Shown: positions 1 to 10,582, numbered from the stretch's first letter. The stretch is 64,000 bases of DNA from Belnapia mucosa (GCF_016775475.1 NZ_JAEUXJ010000006.1:124001-188000); one strand, 5' to 3'. Translations and numbers: made by a program. The notes: generated by a model from the letters alone, not told the origin.

Positions 1-770
1 TGAGCGAGACCAACGAAGCACAGCGGCTGGTCGCCGAGCTGAATGCGCTGCTGCGGCTGAAGACCACCGTCACCGCGATGAAGATGTATGAGACGGTCGC
101 CGAGATGGAGGCGATCCCGCGCATCCGCCGGCCGAAGGCGAAGCACACCACCGACCAGATCGTCAGCATGGCCTCGCGGCTCGGCTGGACCGTCGGCATC
201 ACGGCGGCCGATCTCGTCGGCAACCAGTGCCAGGCGGTGATCGGCCTCGCCCCGCAGGACGAGGAATGGCGGCGAGGCGAGAAATATGTCGGCGTCTGGC
301 ACGGCACCCAGCCCGACGCCCAGGCGCGGCAGGAGGCGCTGGAGGTCGTCCCCCATGGCCGCTTCCAGGCCATGGCCGTGAGCCCGATGGAAAGCGGCCG
401 CATCCCCGACCCGGATATCTGCCTGGTCTATGCGACGCCGGGGCAGATGATCATCCTCATCAACGGGTTGCAGTATCGCAACTACCGCAAATTCGAATGG
501 TCCGTGGTGGGCGAGACCGCCTGCGCCGATAGCTGGGGCCGGGCGCTGAAGACCGGGGAGCCGAGCCTCTCGCTGCCCTGCTATGCCGAGCGCCGCTATG
601 GCGGCGTCCCGGATGAGGAGATGCTGATGGCGCTGAAGCCGGCCGATCTCCGCATCGCCAGCGAGGGGATGAAGGCGCTGGCGAAGAACGGGCTGCGCTA
701 CCCGATCCCGCCCTATGGCATCCAGAACGACCCCTCGATGGGGATGGGGATCAGCTACGCCAAGAGCTAG
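1..770 (+). CDS. DUF169 family protein, 5' end missing by one base
   Basis: A DUF169 (COG2043-type) protein of about 256 residues; the family has no established biochemical function. The reading frame is open from base 3 (SETNEAQRLVAEL...), and bases 1-2 are 'tg'. The window therefore probably begins one base into the ATG. The next internal Met codon lies at 78 and would remove the conserved-looking amphipathic N-terminus. Conserved features are the GNQCQAVIGL segment near the middle, a hydrophobic ATPGQMIILINGLQ strand, and Cys residues in GETACADSWG and LPCYAERRYGG. There is no signal peptide or membrane segment. The TAG stop is built into a long perfect hairpin, and the next gene (folE) converges on it. 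The family assignment is by recognition; function is unknown. Confidence 0.75.
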   Translation, partial: SETNEAQRLVAELNALLRLKTTVTAMKMYETVAEMEAIPRIRRPKAKHTTDQIVSMASRLGWTVGITAADLVGNQCQAVIGLAPQDEEWRRGEKYVGVWHGTQPDAQARQEALEVVPHGRFQAMAVSPMESGRIPDPDICLVYATPGQMIILINGLQYRNYRKFEWSVVGETACADSWGRALKTGEPSLSLPCYAERRYGGVPDEEMLMALKPADLRIASEGMKALAKNGLRYPIPPYGIQNDPSMGMGISYAKS

Positions 771-811
771 GCCATGATCCGCGATCACCGGATCGCGGAT
801 CATGGCCTAGC
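766..811. terminator. 21-bp perfect inverted repeat between convergent genes
   Basis: Bases 766-786 and 791-811 are perfect reverse complements around the four-base loop ACCG. The left arm contains the TAG stop of the DUF169 gene. There is no T-run after either arm, so this is not a textbook intrinsic terminator. Its place between two convergent genes suggests a bidirectional terminator or a 3' stabilising hairpin. A second, imperfect dyad with outer arms GCGTGAT (825-831) and ATCACGC (862-868) lies just beyond the folE stop. Confidence 0.6.
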
Positions 812-869
812 CTGTTGTCTGGTCGCGTGATTCAAGCCATCGGCCGTTCCGGCCGTCGGCGATCACGCT

Positions 870-1475
870 TTATCCGCCCGGCTGCTGCGACTGGATCAGC
901 GAGAGCAATTCCCGCCGGGTGTCGAAATTCTCGCGGAAGGCGCCGAGCATCCGGCTGGTGACCATGGTGACTCCGGTCTGATGCACGCCGCGCGTCGTCA
1001 TGCACTGATGCGCGCTCTCGATGATGACGGCGACGCCGCGAGGCTGCAGCACGGATTCAATGGTATTGGCGATCTGCGCCGTCAGCTTCTCCTGGATCTG
1101 GAGGCGCTTGGCATAGGCCTCCACGACCCGGGCGAGCTTGCTGATCCCGACCACGCGCCGGGCGGGCAGATAGGCCACATGGCAGTGCCCGATGATCGGG
1201 ACCATGTGGTGCTCGCAATAGCTTTCCAGCCGGATATTCTTCAGCAGGACGATCTCGTCATAGCCCTCGACCTCGGCGAAGGTCCGCTCCAGCAGGGCGA
1301 CGGGGTCCACCTGATAGCCGCCGAACAGCTCCTCATAGGCGCGAACCACGCGGGCAGGGGTGTCGAGCAGGCCTTCCCGCGTCGGGTCGTCGCAGGCCCA
1401 GCGGATCAGCGTGCGGACCGCGGCTTCGGCCTCGTCCCGGCTCGGGCGATCGGGCAGGGCGGCGGGGCTGGTCAT
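870..1475 (-). CDS. folE: GTP cyclohydrolase I
   Basis: FolE converts GTP to 7,8-dihydroneopterin triphosphate, the first step of tetrahydrofolate (and some queuosine-type) synthesis, in the cytoplasm. The 201-aa protein has the zinc-site motif [11 protein letters not shown] with the third ligand in HQCMTTRGV, plus [17 protein letters not shown] and the QIQEKLT-type region, all in normal family order and length. The ATG at 1475 is chosen because a GGAGGG ribosome site lies 6-7 bases upstream. An in-frame extension to 1559 would run into mdtC and has no family counterpart. It follows mdtC by 31 bases on the same strand, so it could be read with the efflux operon, but its strong ribosome site suits independent expression too. 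Confidence 0.96.
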   Translation of the reverse strand: MTSPAALPDRPSRDEAEAAVRTLIRWACDDPTREGLLDTPARVVRAYEELFGGYQVDPVALLERTFAEVEGYDEIVLLKNIRLESYCEHHMVPIIGHCHVAYLPARRVVGISKLARVVEAYAKRLQIQEKLTAQIANTIESVLQPRGVAVIIESAHQCMTTRGVHQTGVTMVTSRMLGAFRENFDTRRELLSLIQSQQPGG

Positions 1476-1506
1476 AGGTTCCCTCCAGGGGTCGGTTTGC
1501 CCCAAT

Positions 1507-4500
1507 CTACTCCGCCGGGAGCGGCGCGGCGACCCTCCTGCTGCTGCGGCGGCGTCCAAAGCCGTCCAGCGCCAGATAGACCACCGGGGTGGTATAGAGG
1601 GTGAGGAGCTGCGAGAGCAGCAGCCCGCCGATAATGGTGACGCCGAGCGGCTGCCGCAGCTCGGACCCGGCGCCGGCTGCCATGGCCAGCGGCACGGCGC
1701 CGAAGACCGCCGCCAGGGTGGTCATCAGGATCGGCCGGAAGCGCTCCCGACAAGCCGCGAGGATCGCCTCCATCCCGCCGACGCCCTCCTCCCGCTCATG
1801 CTCCAGGGCGAAATCGACCAGCATGATCGCGTTCTTCTTCACGATCCCCATCAGCAGGATGACGCCGATCAGGGCGATGACGGTGAAGGGCGTCCCCGTC
1901 ACCAGCAGCGCCAGGAGGGCGCCGATGCCGGCGGTCGGCAGGGTCGAGAGGATGGTGACCGGGTGCAGCAGGTGCTCATAGAGCACGCCGAGCACGATAT
2001 AGATGGTCAGCAGCGCCGCCAGGATCAGCAACGGCTGGTCGCGGGCGAAGGATTGGAAGGCGCGGGCATTGCCGGCGAATTCCGTCCGCATGCCATCGGG
2101 CAGGCCGATATCCCGCGTTGCCTGCTCCACCGCCGCCGCGGCCTCGCCGAGCGCCATGCCGGGGGCGAGGTTGAAGGTGATGGTCGCCGCCGGATACTGG
2201 CCCTGATGGGTCACCGCCAGCGGCGCCGTGGTGCGGCTGAGGGTGACGAGGCTCGAGAGCGGGACCTGGGTGCCGCCCTGGCCGGGGACATAGATGTCGT
2301 CCACCTGCTCGGGATATTGCTGCAGGCCCGGTTCCAGCTCCAGCACCACCCGGTACTGGTTGCGGGCGCGGTAGATGATCGAGACCTGGCGCTGGGCGAA
2401 GCCGCTGTTCAGCGCCGAGGCGATGGCGGAGACATTGACACCGAGCCGGGCCGCCGCTTCCCGGTCGATGGTCAGGCGGGTGACAAGGCCGGCCCGCTGC
2501 TGGTCGGACGAGACATCAGTGAGGCCGGGCACGGTGCGCAGCTTCTGCACCAGGTTCTCGGACCAGGTCTCCAGCCCCTCCAGATCGGGGGAGAGCAGGA
2601 CGAACTGGAATTGCGCATTCCCGGCCCGGCCGCCGATGCCGATATCCTGCACCGAGCGCAGGAAGGTCTGCATGCCCGGGATGGCGCCGAGCGGGCGGCG
2701 CAGCCGGTCGATCACCTGATTGGCGGAGACATTGTCCCGCTCCGCCAGCGGCTTCAGGCTGAGGAAGACGCGCCCCTGGCTCCCTGAGGAATTGCCGCCG
2801 CCCCCGCCGACCTGGGAGGCGATGCCGGCCACCGCCGGATCGCGCATCAGGACCGCGACCACCCGTTCCTGCATCTGCTGCATGGCCTGGAAGGAGGTAT
2901 CGGGCGGCGCCCGCGTGGTGCCGATGATCAGCCCCGTATCCTGGTCGGGGAAGAAGCCCTTGGGCACGATCACATAGAGCCAGACCGTGAGGCCGATGAG
3001 GCCGAGGGTCAGCACCAGCATGGTCCGATGGAAGCGCAGCAGGAAGCGGAGGCTGACCAGGTAGCCCCGAGTCAGCCACTCCATCCCCGCATCCACCCAG
3101 CGGACCAGCAGCCAGGGCCGGTGCGGCCCACTACGGGCCAGGCGCCCGGCCATCATCGGCGTCAGGGTCAGGGAGACGACGCCGGAGATGCCGACCGCGA
3201 TGGCCAGCGTGGCGGAGAACTCCCGGAACAACCGCCCGACGATGCCGCCCATGAAGAGCAGCGGGATGAAGACCGCGATCAGCGAGACGGTGATGGAAAC
3301 GACGGTGAAGCCGATCTGCCGCGCCCCGAGCAGCGCCGCTTCCAGCGGCTTCATGCCGCGGTCCATCAGCCGCGCCATGTTCTCGATCATGACGATGGCA
3401 TCGTCGACCACGAAGCCGACCGAGATGGTGAGCGCCATGAGCGAGAGGTTGTCGAGCGAATAACCGGCCAGCCACATCACCGCCAGCGTCCCCAGCAGCG
3501 AGAGCGGGACCGAGGCGCCGGCCGCCGCGACCGCCGAGGTGCGGCCGAGGAAAAGCGCCACCACGGCGATGACCAGCGCGATCGAGATCAGCAGGGTCTG
3601 CTGCACGTCGTGGACGCTGGCGCGGATGGTCTCCGACCGGTCACGGATGGTGCGGATGACGACGCCGCCCGGCAGCCAGCGCTGCAGCTCCGGCATCAGC
3701 TTCTGGATGCCGTCCACCACTTCGATGACATTGGCGTCGGACTGCTTGAAGATGATCATCATCACCGCCGGCCGGCCATCGACCGAGCCGCCCTGCCGGC
3801 GGTCCCGCACATCGAGATCGACCCGGGCGATGGAGTTCACCCGGACGATATTGCCGTTCGGCGCCTTGATGATGATCCGGCCGTATTCCTCCGGCGTGTT
3901 CAGCCGGTCGTTCACCGTGACGGCGGCCGACTGCATCGTGCCGTCGATCAGCCCGGTGGCCTGGGTGACGTTGTTGCCGGCGATCGCCAGGCGGATCGCG
4001 TCGAGCCCGACGCCGGCCGCCTTGGCGGCGGCGGGGTCGACGGTGACGCGCACCGCCGGCTGCTCGGCGCCGGCGATCAGCACCTGGGCGACGCCGCGCA
4101 CCTGGGCGATCCGCGGCGCCACCACGCTGTCCGCCGCATCATAGACCGCGCCGGGCGAGACGGTCTCGGAGGCCATCGACATGATGAGCACCGGCGCATC
4201 GCCGGGATTGGCCTTGCGGAAATAGGGCGGGGAGGGGAGGCCGGCCGGCAGGTCGCTGCCTGCCGCGTTGATCGCCGCCTGCACATCCCGCGCCGCTCCC
4301 TCGACGCTGCGGGAAAGGTCGAACTGCACGACGATGGAGGTGGCGCCGAGCGAGGAGGTGGAGGTCATCTCCGACACGCCGGCAATGGCGCCGAGGCGGC
4401 GTTCCAGCGGCGCCGCGACCGAGGAGGCCATGGTCGCCGGATCGGCGCCAGGCTGGCCGGCGCCGATCACGATCGTCGGCAGATCGACACTCGGCAACGG

Positions 4501-4605
4501 CGCGACCGGCAGGGTGAAATAGGAAACGAGGCCGGCGAGCGCCACGCCGATCGCCAGCAGGGTGGTGGCGATCGGGCGCCGGATGAAGGGTTCGGAGATC
4601 GACAC
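1507..4605 (-). CDS. mdtC: MdtC-like RND multidrug efflux permease
   Basis: Inner-membrane proton-driven RND pump subunit of 1032 aa, the usual length for the HAE1 family. The N-terminal [17 protein letters not shown] helix is followed by porter-domain sequence very like MdtC ([24 protein letters not shown]). The TM4 proton-relay pair is in [13 protein letters not shown], and the TM10 lysine is in [15 protein letters not shown] Gly-rich loop ([11 protein letters not shown]) lies in the second porter half. It starts two bases after the mdtB stop, so the two permeases are almost certainly co-translated and form a mixed MdtB2C1-type trimer, as known for the E. coli pair. In E. coli this pump exports bile salts, novobiocin and similar compounds; the substrate here cannot be read from sequence. 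Confidence 0.92.
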   Translation of the reverse strand: MSISEPFIRRPIATTLLAIGVALAGLVSYFTLPVAPLPSVDLPTIVIGAGQPGADPATMASSVAAPLERRLGAIAGVSEMTSTSSLGATSIVVQFDLSRSVEGAARDVQAAINAAGSDLPAGLPSPPYFRKANPGDAPVLIMSMASETVSPGAVYDAADSVVAPRIAQVRGVAQVLIAGAEQPAVRVTVDPAAAKAAGVGLDAIRLAIAGNNVTQATGLIDGTMQSAAVTVNDRLNTPEEYGRIIIKAPNGNIVRVNSIARVDLDVRDRRQGGSVDGRPAVMMIIFKQSDANVIEVVDGIQKLMPELQRWLPGGVVIRTIRDRSETIRASVHDVQQTLLISIALVIAVVALFLGRTSAVAAAGASVPLSLLGTLAVMWLAGYSLDNLSLMALTISVGFVVDDAIVMIENMARLMDRGMKPLEAALLGARQIGFTVVSITVSLIAVFIPLLFMGGIVGRLFREFSATLAIAVGISGVVSLTLTPMMAGRLARSGPHRPWLLVRWVDAGMEWLTRGYLVSLRFLLRFHRTMLVLTLGLIGLTVWLYVIVPKGFFPDQDTGLIIGTTRAPPDTSFQAMQQMQERVVAVLMRDPAVAGIASQVGGGGGNSSGSQGRVFLSLKPLAERDNVSANQVIDRLRRPLGAIPGMQTFLRSVQDIGIGGRAGNAQFQFVLLSPDLEGLETWSENLVQKLRTVPGLTDVSSDQQRAGLVTRLTIDREAAARLGVNVSAIASALNSGFAQRQVSIIYRARNQYRVVLELEPGLQQYPEQVDDIYVPGQGGTQVPLSSLVTLSRTTAPLAVTHQGQYPAATITFNLAPGMALGEAAAAVEQATRDIGLPDGMRTEFAGNARAFQSFARDQPLLILAALLTIYIVLGVLYEHLLHPVTILSTLPTAGIGALLALLVTGTPFTVIALIGVILLMGIVKKNAIMLVDFALEHEREEGVGGMEAILAACRERFRPILMTTLAAVFGAVPLAMAAGAGSELRQPLGVTIIGGLLLSQLLTLYTTPVVYLALDGFGRRRSSRRVAAPLPAE

Positions 4606-4607
4606 GT

Positions 4608-7600
4608 CTATTCCGCCGGCTGCGGGGCCGGGGCGCGGACCAGCCGCTGCGCCCGCTCCCGCAGCGTCTCCATCGCCAGATAGATCACCGGCGTGGTGTA
4701 GAGGGTGATCACCTGGCTCAGCAGCAGCCCACCGATCACCGAGACGCCGAGCGGCAGCCGGAGCTCCGACCCGGTCCCGCTCTCCAGCACCAGCGGCAGG
4801 GCGCCGAGCAGCGCGGCCAGCGTCGTCATCATGATCGGGCGGAAGCGCTTGAGCGAGGCCTCGATGATCGCCTCGCGCGGCGGCAGGCCGTGGTCGCGCT
4901 GCGCCTCCAGTGCGAAGTCGATCATCATGATCGCGTTCTTCTTGACGATGCCCATCAGCAGCACGATGCCGATCAGCCCGACCACCGACAGGTCGAGGCC
5001 GCAGAGGCGGAGCGCGAGCAGCGCGCCGATGCCGGCCGAGGGCAGGGTCGAGAGGATGGTGATCGGGTGGATCACGCTCTCATACAGGACGCCCAGCACG
5101 ATATAGATGACGATGAGGGCGGCGAGGATCAGCCAGGGCTCGCCGGCCAGCGATCGCTGGAACTCCGCCGCATCGCCGGCGAAGCTGCCGGTGATGGTGT
5201 CGGGCATGCCGATCTCGGCCTCGGCGGCGCGGATCGCCGCCACCGCATCGCCGAGCGAGGCGCCATGGGCGATGTCGAAGCCGATGGTGACGGCCGGGAA
5301 CTGCCCCTGCTTCGTCACCGTCAGCGGCCCGGCGGCGCGGCCGATCCGGGCGATCATCGAGAGCGGGACCTGGACGGTGCCAGTGCTGGTCGCCGGCGTG
5401 CCCTGGGCCGTGGTCTGCTGCCCGGCCGTGGCCGGCACCCGCAGCATGCCGACCCGGTCCGGGTCGTCGCGGATTTCGGGATCGGCTTCCAGCACCACCC
5501 GATACTGGTTGTTCTGGGCATAGATGGTGCTGATCTGGCGCTGGCCGAAGGCATCATACAGCACGTCGTCCACCGCCTGCATGGTCACGCCGAGCCGCCC
5601 GGCCAGGTCGCGATCCACATCCACCGTCACCCGGATGCCGCCGTCGCGCTGGTCGGAGGCGACATCGCGCAGGATCGGCAGGCTCGCCAGCTTGCGCTCC
5701 AGCACCGGCGCCCAGCGGCCGAGCTCCACCGGGTCAGGGGCCATCAGCGTGTATTGGAAGGCGGTGCTCCCCGCCCGGGCGCCGATCTGGATGTCCTGCA
5801 CCGGCTGGAGATGGACCGAGACGCTGGGCAGGGCATCGAGCTTCGGCTGCAGCCGGGTGATGATGGCGCGCACATCCGCCACCCGTTCGTCGCGCGGGCG
5901 CAGCACGGCGCTGATCCGGCCGGTATTCTGCGCCGCATTAACGATGCCCGCGCCGACCACCGAGGCAGTGCCGGTTACATCCGGATCGGCCCGGATCACC
6001 GCCGCAACCTCCTGCTGGAGGGCGGACATGCGGCTGAAGGAGACGTCGTCCGGCGCCTCCACCGTGGCGACCAGCAGGCCGGTATCCTGTTGCGGCAGGA
6101 AGCCCTTCGGCATCTCGAGATAGAGCCAGACCGTGCCGGCGACGGTCAGCGTCGCCAGCAGCAGCATCAGCCCCTCATGCCGCAGCGCGAGGCCGAGGCT
6201 GCGGCCATAGGCGTCGCGGCTGGCATCCAGCACGCGTTCCGTGGCGCGGGACAGACGGCCCGGCCGCGAGGCCGCATGCGGCTTCAGCAGCCGGCCGCAC
6301 ATCATCGGCGTCAGCGTCAGCGAGACGACCATCGAGACGAGGACGGCGATGGTCAGCGTCAGCGCGAATTCCTGGAACAGCCGGCCCACCACGCCCGGCA
6401 TGAAAAGCAGCGGGATGAAGACCGCGATCAGCGAGACCGTCAGCGAGATCACGGTGAAGCCGATCTGCCGCGCGCCTTCATAGGCGGCTTCCAGCGGCGG
6501 CTTCCCCTCCTCGATCAGCCGGACGATGTTCTCGATCATGACGATGGCGTCGTCCACGACGAAACCGGTTGCGATGGTCAGCGCCATGAGCGAGAGATTG
6601 TCGAGCGAGAAGCCGCAGAGCGCCATCACGCCGAAGGTGCCGATGATGGATAGCGGCAGGGCGACGCCCGGGATGATGGTGGCGCGGAGGCTGCGGAGGA
6701 AGACGAAGATCACCGCCACCACCAGCACCACCGCCAGCGCCAGGGTGAACTGGACATCATGGACCGAGGCTCGGATCGTCTCCGTCCGGTCCGACACCAC
6801 CTTCAGCTGCGCGCCCTGCGGCAGGGCCCGTTCCAGCATCGGCAACTGGGCGCGGATATCGGCCACCGTCTGGACAATATTCGCCCCCGGCTGCCGCTGC
6901 ACATCGATCAGCACTGCCGGCCCGCCATCGAACCAGGCGCCGGTCAGGGTGTTCTCCAGATCCTGCACTGCGCCGCCGATATCGCGCAGCCGCACCGCGC
7001 CGCCATTGCGCCAGGCGATGATGAGGTCGGCGAAATCCTCCGGTCGGATGATCTGGTCATTGGCCATGACCGAGCTCGCCTGGCGCGGCCCATCGACGCT
7101 GCCCTTCGGCGTGTTGACATTGCCGGCCGAGACCGCGGTCCGCACATCCTCGAGCGAGAGGCCATAGGCGGCGAGCCGCACCGGATCGGCCTGAATCCGC
7201 ACCGCCGGGCGCATATTGCCCTGGACCAGCACCCGGCCGACGCCGCTCACCTGGCTCAGCCGCTGGCCGAGCAGCGTGTCGGCCGCATCAGAGAGGCGCC
7301 AGAGCGGCAGCGTCTCCGAGGTCAGCGCCAGGGTGATGATCGGCGGATCGGCCGGGTTCACCTTCGCATAGGTTGGCGGATAGGGAAGGTTCGAGGGCAA
7401 CGTGCCCCGCGCCGCATTGATCGCCGCCTGCACATCCTGCGCCGCATCGTCGATGTAGCGCCCGAGCGTGAACTGCATGGTGATGCGGCTGGTGCCCGGC
7501 CCGCTGGTGGAGACGAGGTCGGTGAGGCCGGCGATCTGCGCCAACTGGCGTTCCAGCGAGGCGGTGACCAGCAGCGCCACCGTCTCCGGCGAGGCGCCGG

Positions 7601-7754
7601 GCAGGCTGGTCGTCACCTCGATGGTCGGGAAATCCACCTCCGGCAGGGCGGAAACGGGCAGCCGCAGATAGCCGAAGGCGCCGCAGAGCAGCACCGCGAT
7701 GGCGAGCAGCGTGGTGGCGATGGGCCGGGCGATGAAGGGGGCGGAGATGTTCAT
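4608..7754 (-). CDS. mdtB: MdtB-like RND multidrug efflux permease
   Basis: Second RND permease of 1048 aa, paired with the downstream mdtC. Its N-terminus ([20 protein letters not shown], then LPVSALPEVDFPTIEV) and the SKVNPADPP-type segment (AKVNPADPPIITLALTSE) match MdtB rather than MdtC. It keeps the TM4 Asp-Asp ([16 protein letters not shown]) and the TM10 Lys ([16 protein letters not shown]). It carries a Thr/Gln-rich insertion (around ATAGQQTTAQGTPATSTGT) in the second docking/porter region. Such inserts are not essential to the fold, so this looks lineage-specific. Its ATG overlaps the stop of the adaptor gene by four bases (ATGA), giving tight coupling of adaptor and pump. Confidence 0.92.
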   Translation of the reverse strand: MNISAPFIARPIATTLLAIAVLLCGAFGYLRLPVSALPEVDFPTIEVTTSLPGASPETVALLVTASLERQLAQIAGLTDLVSTSGPGTSRITMQFTLGRYIDDAAQDVQAAINAARGTLPSNLPYPPTYAKVNPADPPIITLALTSETLPLWRLSDAADTLLGQRLSQVSGVGRVLVQGNMRPAVRIQADPVRLAAYGLSLEDVRTAVSAGNVNTPKGSVDGPRQASSVMANDQIIRPEDFADLIIAWRNGGAVRLRDIGGAVQDLENTLTGAWFDGGPAVLIDVQRQPGANIVQTVADIRAQLPMLERALPQGAQLKVVSDRTETIRASVHDVQFTLALAVVLVVAVIFVFLRSLRATIIPGVALPLSIIGTFGVMALCGFSLDNLSLMALTIATGFVVDDAIVMIENIVRLIEEGKPPLEAAYEGARQIGFTVISLTVSLIAVFIPLLFMPGVVGRLFQEFALTLTIAVLVSMVVSLTLTPMMCGRLLKPHAASRPGRLSRATERVLDASRDAYGRSLGLALRHEGLMLLLATLTVAGTVWLYLEMPKGFLPQQDTGLLVATVEAPDDVSFSRMSALQQEVAAVIRADPDVTGTASVVGAGIVNAAQNTGRISAVLRPRDERVADVRAIITRLQPKLDALPSVSVHLQPVQDIQIGARAGSTAFQYTLMAPDPVELGRWAPVLERKLASLPILRDVASDQRDGGIRVTVDVDRDLAGRLGVTMQAVDDVLYDAFGQRQISTIYAQNNQYRVVLEADPEIRDDPDRVGMLRVPATAGQQTTAQGTPATSTGTVQVPLSMIARIGRAAGPLTVTKQGQFPAVTIGFDIAHGASLGDAVAAIRAAEAEIGMPDTITGSFAGDAAEFQRSLAGEPWLILAALIVIYIVLGVLYESVIHPITILSTLPSAGIGALLALRLCGLDLSVVGLIGIVLLMGIVKKNAIMMIDFALEAQRDHGLPPREAIIEASLKRFRPIMMTTLAALLGALPLVLESGTGSELRLPLGVSVIGGLLLSQVITLYTTPVIYLAMETLRERAQRLVRAPAPQPAE

Positions 7755-9055
7755 CCGCCCGGGCTCGCATCCGCTGCCTGGCGCGGCCGCATCCGCCGCT
7801 GGCCGGGCGCCGGGGCATTGCCGGGGGGCGCGTCCTCGGTGGGCGTGACCGCCGTGCCGGGGCTGAGCCGCAGCGCGCCGGACGTGACGACCCGTTCGCC
7901 CGGCTCCACCCCGCGCCGCACCACCGCCTCGCTCGCGGTCAGCACGCCGAGCTGGAGCGGGCGCTGTTCCACCGTCTGGTCGGGCTTGAGGACGAAGGCG
8001 AAGGCGCCGTCCGGCCCACGCTGGACCGCGACCAGCGGCACCGTCACCGCATCCGGCACGGTGTCGATCCGCAGCCGCACGGTGACGAAGGCGCCGGGCC
8101 AGAGCCGCCCATCCTCGTTCGGGAAGACCGCCTTCAGCTTGATCGTGCCGGTCGCGGCATCGACTGCGCTGTCGAGGGTCTGCACCTCTCCGACCGAAGG
8201 CCCCTGCGGCCCGGCCGGGCGCAGGCCCTGGGTGGCGGGCATCTCCCCGCCCGCGGGACGCAGCGCCTGCACCGGCACCTTGCCGCGACGCAGCGCCTCC
8301 AGCACCCGGCCCAGCTCCTGCTGCGGCAGGGTGAAGGTCACCGCGATGGGCTGGAGCTGGGAGACGGTGACGATGCCGGTCGCATCGCCCGAGCGCACGA
8401 GATTGCCCTGATCGACCAGCCGCAGCCCGACCCGGCCATCGATCGGGGAGCGGATGGTGGTGAAGGAAAGCTGCGTCTTCGCGCTGTCGATCGCCGCCTG
8501 GTCGGCGGCCACCTGCGCCTCATACTGCGCAACAGTCGATCGCTGGGTGTCCTGCTGCTGGCGGGAGACGCCCTCGTTCCGCGCCAGCGTCGTGTAGCGC
8601 TGAAGGTCGAGCCGGGCATTGGCCAGCAGCGCCTCGTCCTGCGCCTTCTTGGCGACGGCCTGGTCGAGCGCCGCCTGATAGCTGCGCGGATCGATCCGCG
8701 CCAGAACGTCGCCCCGCTTCACCATCTGGCCTTCCGTGAAGGCGATCTCGACCAGCTGGCCGTCGACCTGGGCCCGGACGGTGATGGTGTTGTAGGCCTG
8801 CACCGTGCCGATCGCGTCGAGCATGATCGGCACATCCTGCCGCTGCGCCGCCGCCACCGTGACCGGCACCGGCCCGCCCCGGCCGCCGCCGGCGCGCGGC
8901 CCGCCGGGCCCGCCCGGGCCGGCACGGCGCTGCCCGCCCTCGGCCCCGGCCTGCGGGGCCGGCGCCGGGTGCTGCGACTTCCAGTAGTACCAGGCGCCCG
9001 CGCCGGCACCGCCGATCAGGACGAGGGCCAGCAGGGTGACGAGAAAGCGGCGCAT
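7751..9055 (-). CDS. mdtA: MdtA-like periplasmic adaptor (membrane fusion protein)
   Basis: HlyD/AcrA-type adaptor of 434 aa bridging the RND permeases to the outer-membrane channel. Residues 1-23 form a signal anchor (MRRFLVTLLALVLIGGAGAG), with no lipobox Cys. A Gly/Pro/Arg-rich linker covers about residues 30-62. The lipoyl half-motif VDGQLVEIAFTEGQMVKRG comes next, then an alpha-helical hairpin, the second lipoyl half (TIRSPIDGRVGLRLVDQGNLV) and the beta-barrel and membrane-proximal domains. The ATG at 9055 is chosen because the signal anchor begins there. The open frame continues upstream to 9397, but that stretch overlaps the outer-membrane gene out of frame. The gene ends in ATGA overlap with mdtB. 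Confidence 0.9.
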   Translation of the reverse strand: MRRFLVTLLALVLIGGAGAGAWYYWKSQHPAPAPQAGAEGGQRRAGPGGPGGPRAGGGRGGPVPVTVAAAQRQDVPIMLDAIGTVQAYNTITVRAQVDGQLVEIAFTEGQMVKRGDVLARIDPRSYQAALDQAVAKKAQDEALLANARLDLQRYTTLARNEGVSRQQQDTQRSTVAQYEAQVAADQAAIDSAKTQLSFTTIRSPIDGRVGLRLVDQGNLVRSGDATGIVTVSQLQPIAVTFTLPQQELGRVLEALRRGKVPVQALRPAGGEMPATQGLRPAGPQGPSVGEVQTLDSAVDAATGTIKLKAVFPNEDGRLWPGAFVTVRLRIDTVPDAVTVPLVAVQRGPDGAFAFVLKPDQTVEQRPLQLGVLTASEAVVRRGVEPGERVVTSGALRLSPGTAVTPTEDAPPGNAPAPGQRRMRPRQAADASPGG

Positions 9056-9146
9056 GGGGTCTCGGGAATCCTTGGGGCCAGGGGCTACCCTTCTACGCAG
9101 GGCGACCATCGCTCCCCATGAAGGGGCAGGGTGACGAAGTGCAACC

Positions 9147-10580
9147 TCAGATGCCGTTCCAGCCGCCGCCCAGGGCCCGGAACAGCCCGACCGCCGCCTG
9201 CAGCCGGGCGAGCCTGGCATTGGCGAGGCTGGTGCGGGCGGAGAAGAGGGTCTGCTGCGTGTTGAGCAGCGTGACCAGGTCGATGGTTCCCGCCTGGAGC
9301 TGCGCCTCGCTGATCGCATAGGCGCGCTGGGCCATCCGCACCGCATTGGCCTGGAGCTGCTCCTGCTCCGTCGTCTGGCGCAGTGCGACCAGGGCATTCT
9401 CGGTATCGACCAGCGCCGCCAGGATGGCGCCGCGATAAATGGCCAGCAGCTCCTCGGCCCGCGCCTCGTTCAGCTGGACCTGGCCGCGCAGCGCCCCGCC
9501 ACGGAAGATCGGCTGGGTCAGCCCAGCGGCGAGGCTGAAGACGACCGAGCCCGGCCGCAGCAGGTTCTCGAGCGCAAGGCTGGTGAAGCCGCCCGAGCCG
9601 GTGAGGGTGACGGAGGGCAGGAGCTGCGCCCGCGCCACGACGATATTGGCATTCGCCGCCGCCAGCGCCGCCTCGGCATTCAGCACATCGGGCCGGCGGG
9701 CCAGCACCTCGGCCGGCAGGCCCGGCGTCACCTGCGGCACGGCGAGGCGGGCGAAGGCGCCGCCTTCCAGCCGCAGCGTCTCCGGCGGCCGCGCCACCAG
9801 CGTGCCGAGCGAGTTCCGGTTCTGCTCCAGCTGCTGGACCAGGGGCGGGATCTGCGCCTGCTGCTGCGCCACCACCGTCTCCTGCTGGGCGAGGTCGAGG
9901 CCGGTCGCGGTGCCGACCGCGACCCGCTGGCCGATCACCCGCACCACCCGCTGCGCGATCTCCAGGTTCTGCCGCTGGATCGCCAGAGTCTCCTGCGCCG
10001 AGAGCATGGCGAAATAAGTATTCGCCACCGAGGCCTGGGTGGTGAGCGTCACCGTGCCCGCATCGAAGCGGGTGGCGGAAGCGGATTGCTGCGCCGCCTC
10101 TACTTGGCCACGATTCTTGCCCCAGAAATCGATCTCGTAGCTCGCCGAGAGGCTGAGCTGGTCGCTGGAACTGACCCGGATGCGGGTGGTGCGCCCCCCG
10201 GTGCCGATGCCGGCGATCGAGGCTGTCGAGGCGCTGCCGCTCTGCTGCCGCGTCGCGCGGCCGGTGGCATCCACGGTCGGCAGCAAGGTCGCGCCGGCGA
10301 TGCGGATCTGCGCATCGGCCTGACGGATGCGGGCGACGGCGGCGGCGATGTCGTTATTGGCGGCCATCGCCTCGGCCATCAGCCCATCCAGCTCGGGCGA
10401 GCCGAAGCCGCGCCACCAGGCCGGGTCGGGCCATTGCACCGGCTGCGTTGCATCGGCCGCATCCAGCCGCGCCGGCAGGGCGATGCCGGAGGTGGTGGCG
10501 GGCGGCGTCAGCCAGGAACAGCCGCCGAGCAGCAGGGCCGCGACGGCGGGCGCCGCGCGGCGGAGCGGAAGGCGCGCCAT
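9147..10580 (-). CDS. NodT/OprM-type outer-membrane efflux lipoprotein
   Basis: TolC-like outer-membrane channel of the RND efflux system, 477 aa. The ATG at 10580 precedes a lipoprotein signal (RRAAPAVAALLLGGC, lipobox Cys at about residue 21). Two OEP repeats follow: the first around WPDPAWWRGFGSPELDGLMAEA and the second beginning near the EVLARRPDVLNAEAALAAAN segment, which is the NodT-family hallmark. The C-terminal RLQAAVGLFRALGGGWNG ending is typical of the family. It begins two bases after the stop of the periplasmic sensor gene and is followed, 91 bases on, by mdtA. The order sensor, OMF, MFP, RND resembles the cnr metal-efflux layout. Confidence 0.9.
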   Translation of the reverse strand: MARLPLRRAAPAVAALLLGGCSWLTPPATTSGIALPARLDAADATQPVQWPDPAWWRGFGSPELDGLMAEAMAANNDIAAAVARIRQADAQIRIAGATLLPTVDATGRATRQQSGSASTASIAGIGTGGRTTRIRVSSSDQLSLSASYEIDFWGKNRGQVEAAQQSASATRFDAGTVTLTTQASVANTYFAMLSAQETLAIQRQNLEIAQRVVRVIGQRVAVGTATGLDLAQQETVVAQQQAQIPPLVQQLEQNRNSLGTLVARPPETLRLEGGAFARLAVPQVTPGLPAEVLARRPDVLNAEAALAAANANIVVARAQLLPSVTLTGSGGFTSLALENLLRPGSVVFSLAAGLTQPIFRGGALRGQVQLNEARAEELLAIYRGAILAALVDTENALVALRQTTEQEQLQANAVRMAQRAYAISEAQLQAGTIDLVTLLNTQQTLFSARTSLANARLARLQAAVGLFRALGGGWNGI

Positions 10581-10582
10581 GC

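Noticed and set aside
1360-2787. 475-aa plus-strand reading frame inside mdtC
   Set aside because: Very GC-rich DNA opens long antisense frames. Its translation is low-complexity (Arg/Gln/Asp/His rich) with no domain, while the minus strand carries an intact RND permease.
9056-9397. N-terminal extension of the MdtA-like adaptor
   Set aside because: The adaptor signal anchor begins at ATG 9055. The extension is out-of-frame DNA of the outer-membrane factor gene and is not hydrophobic.
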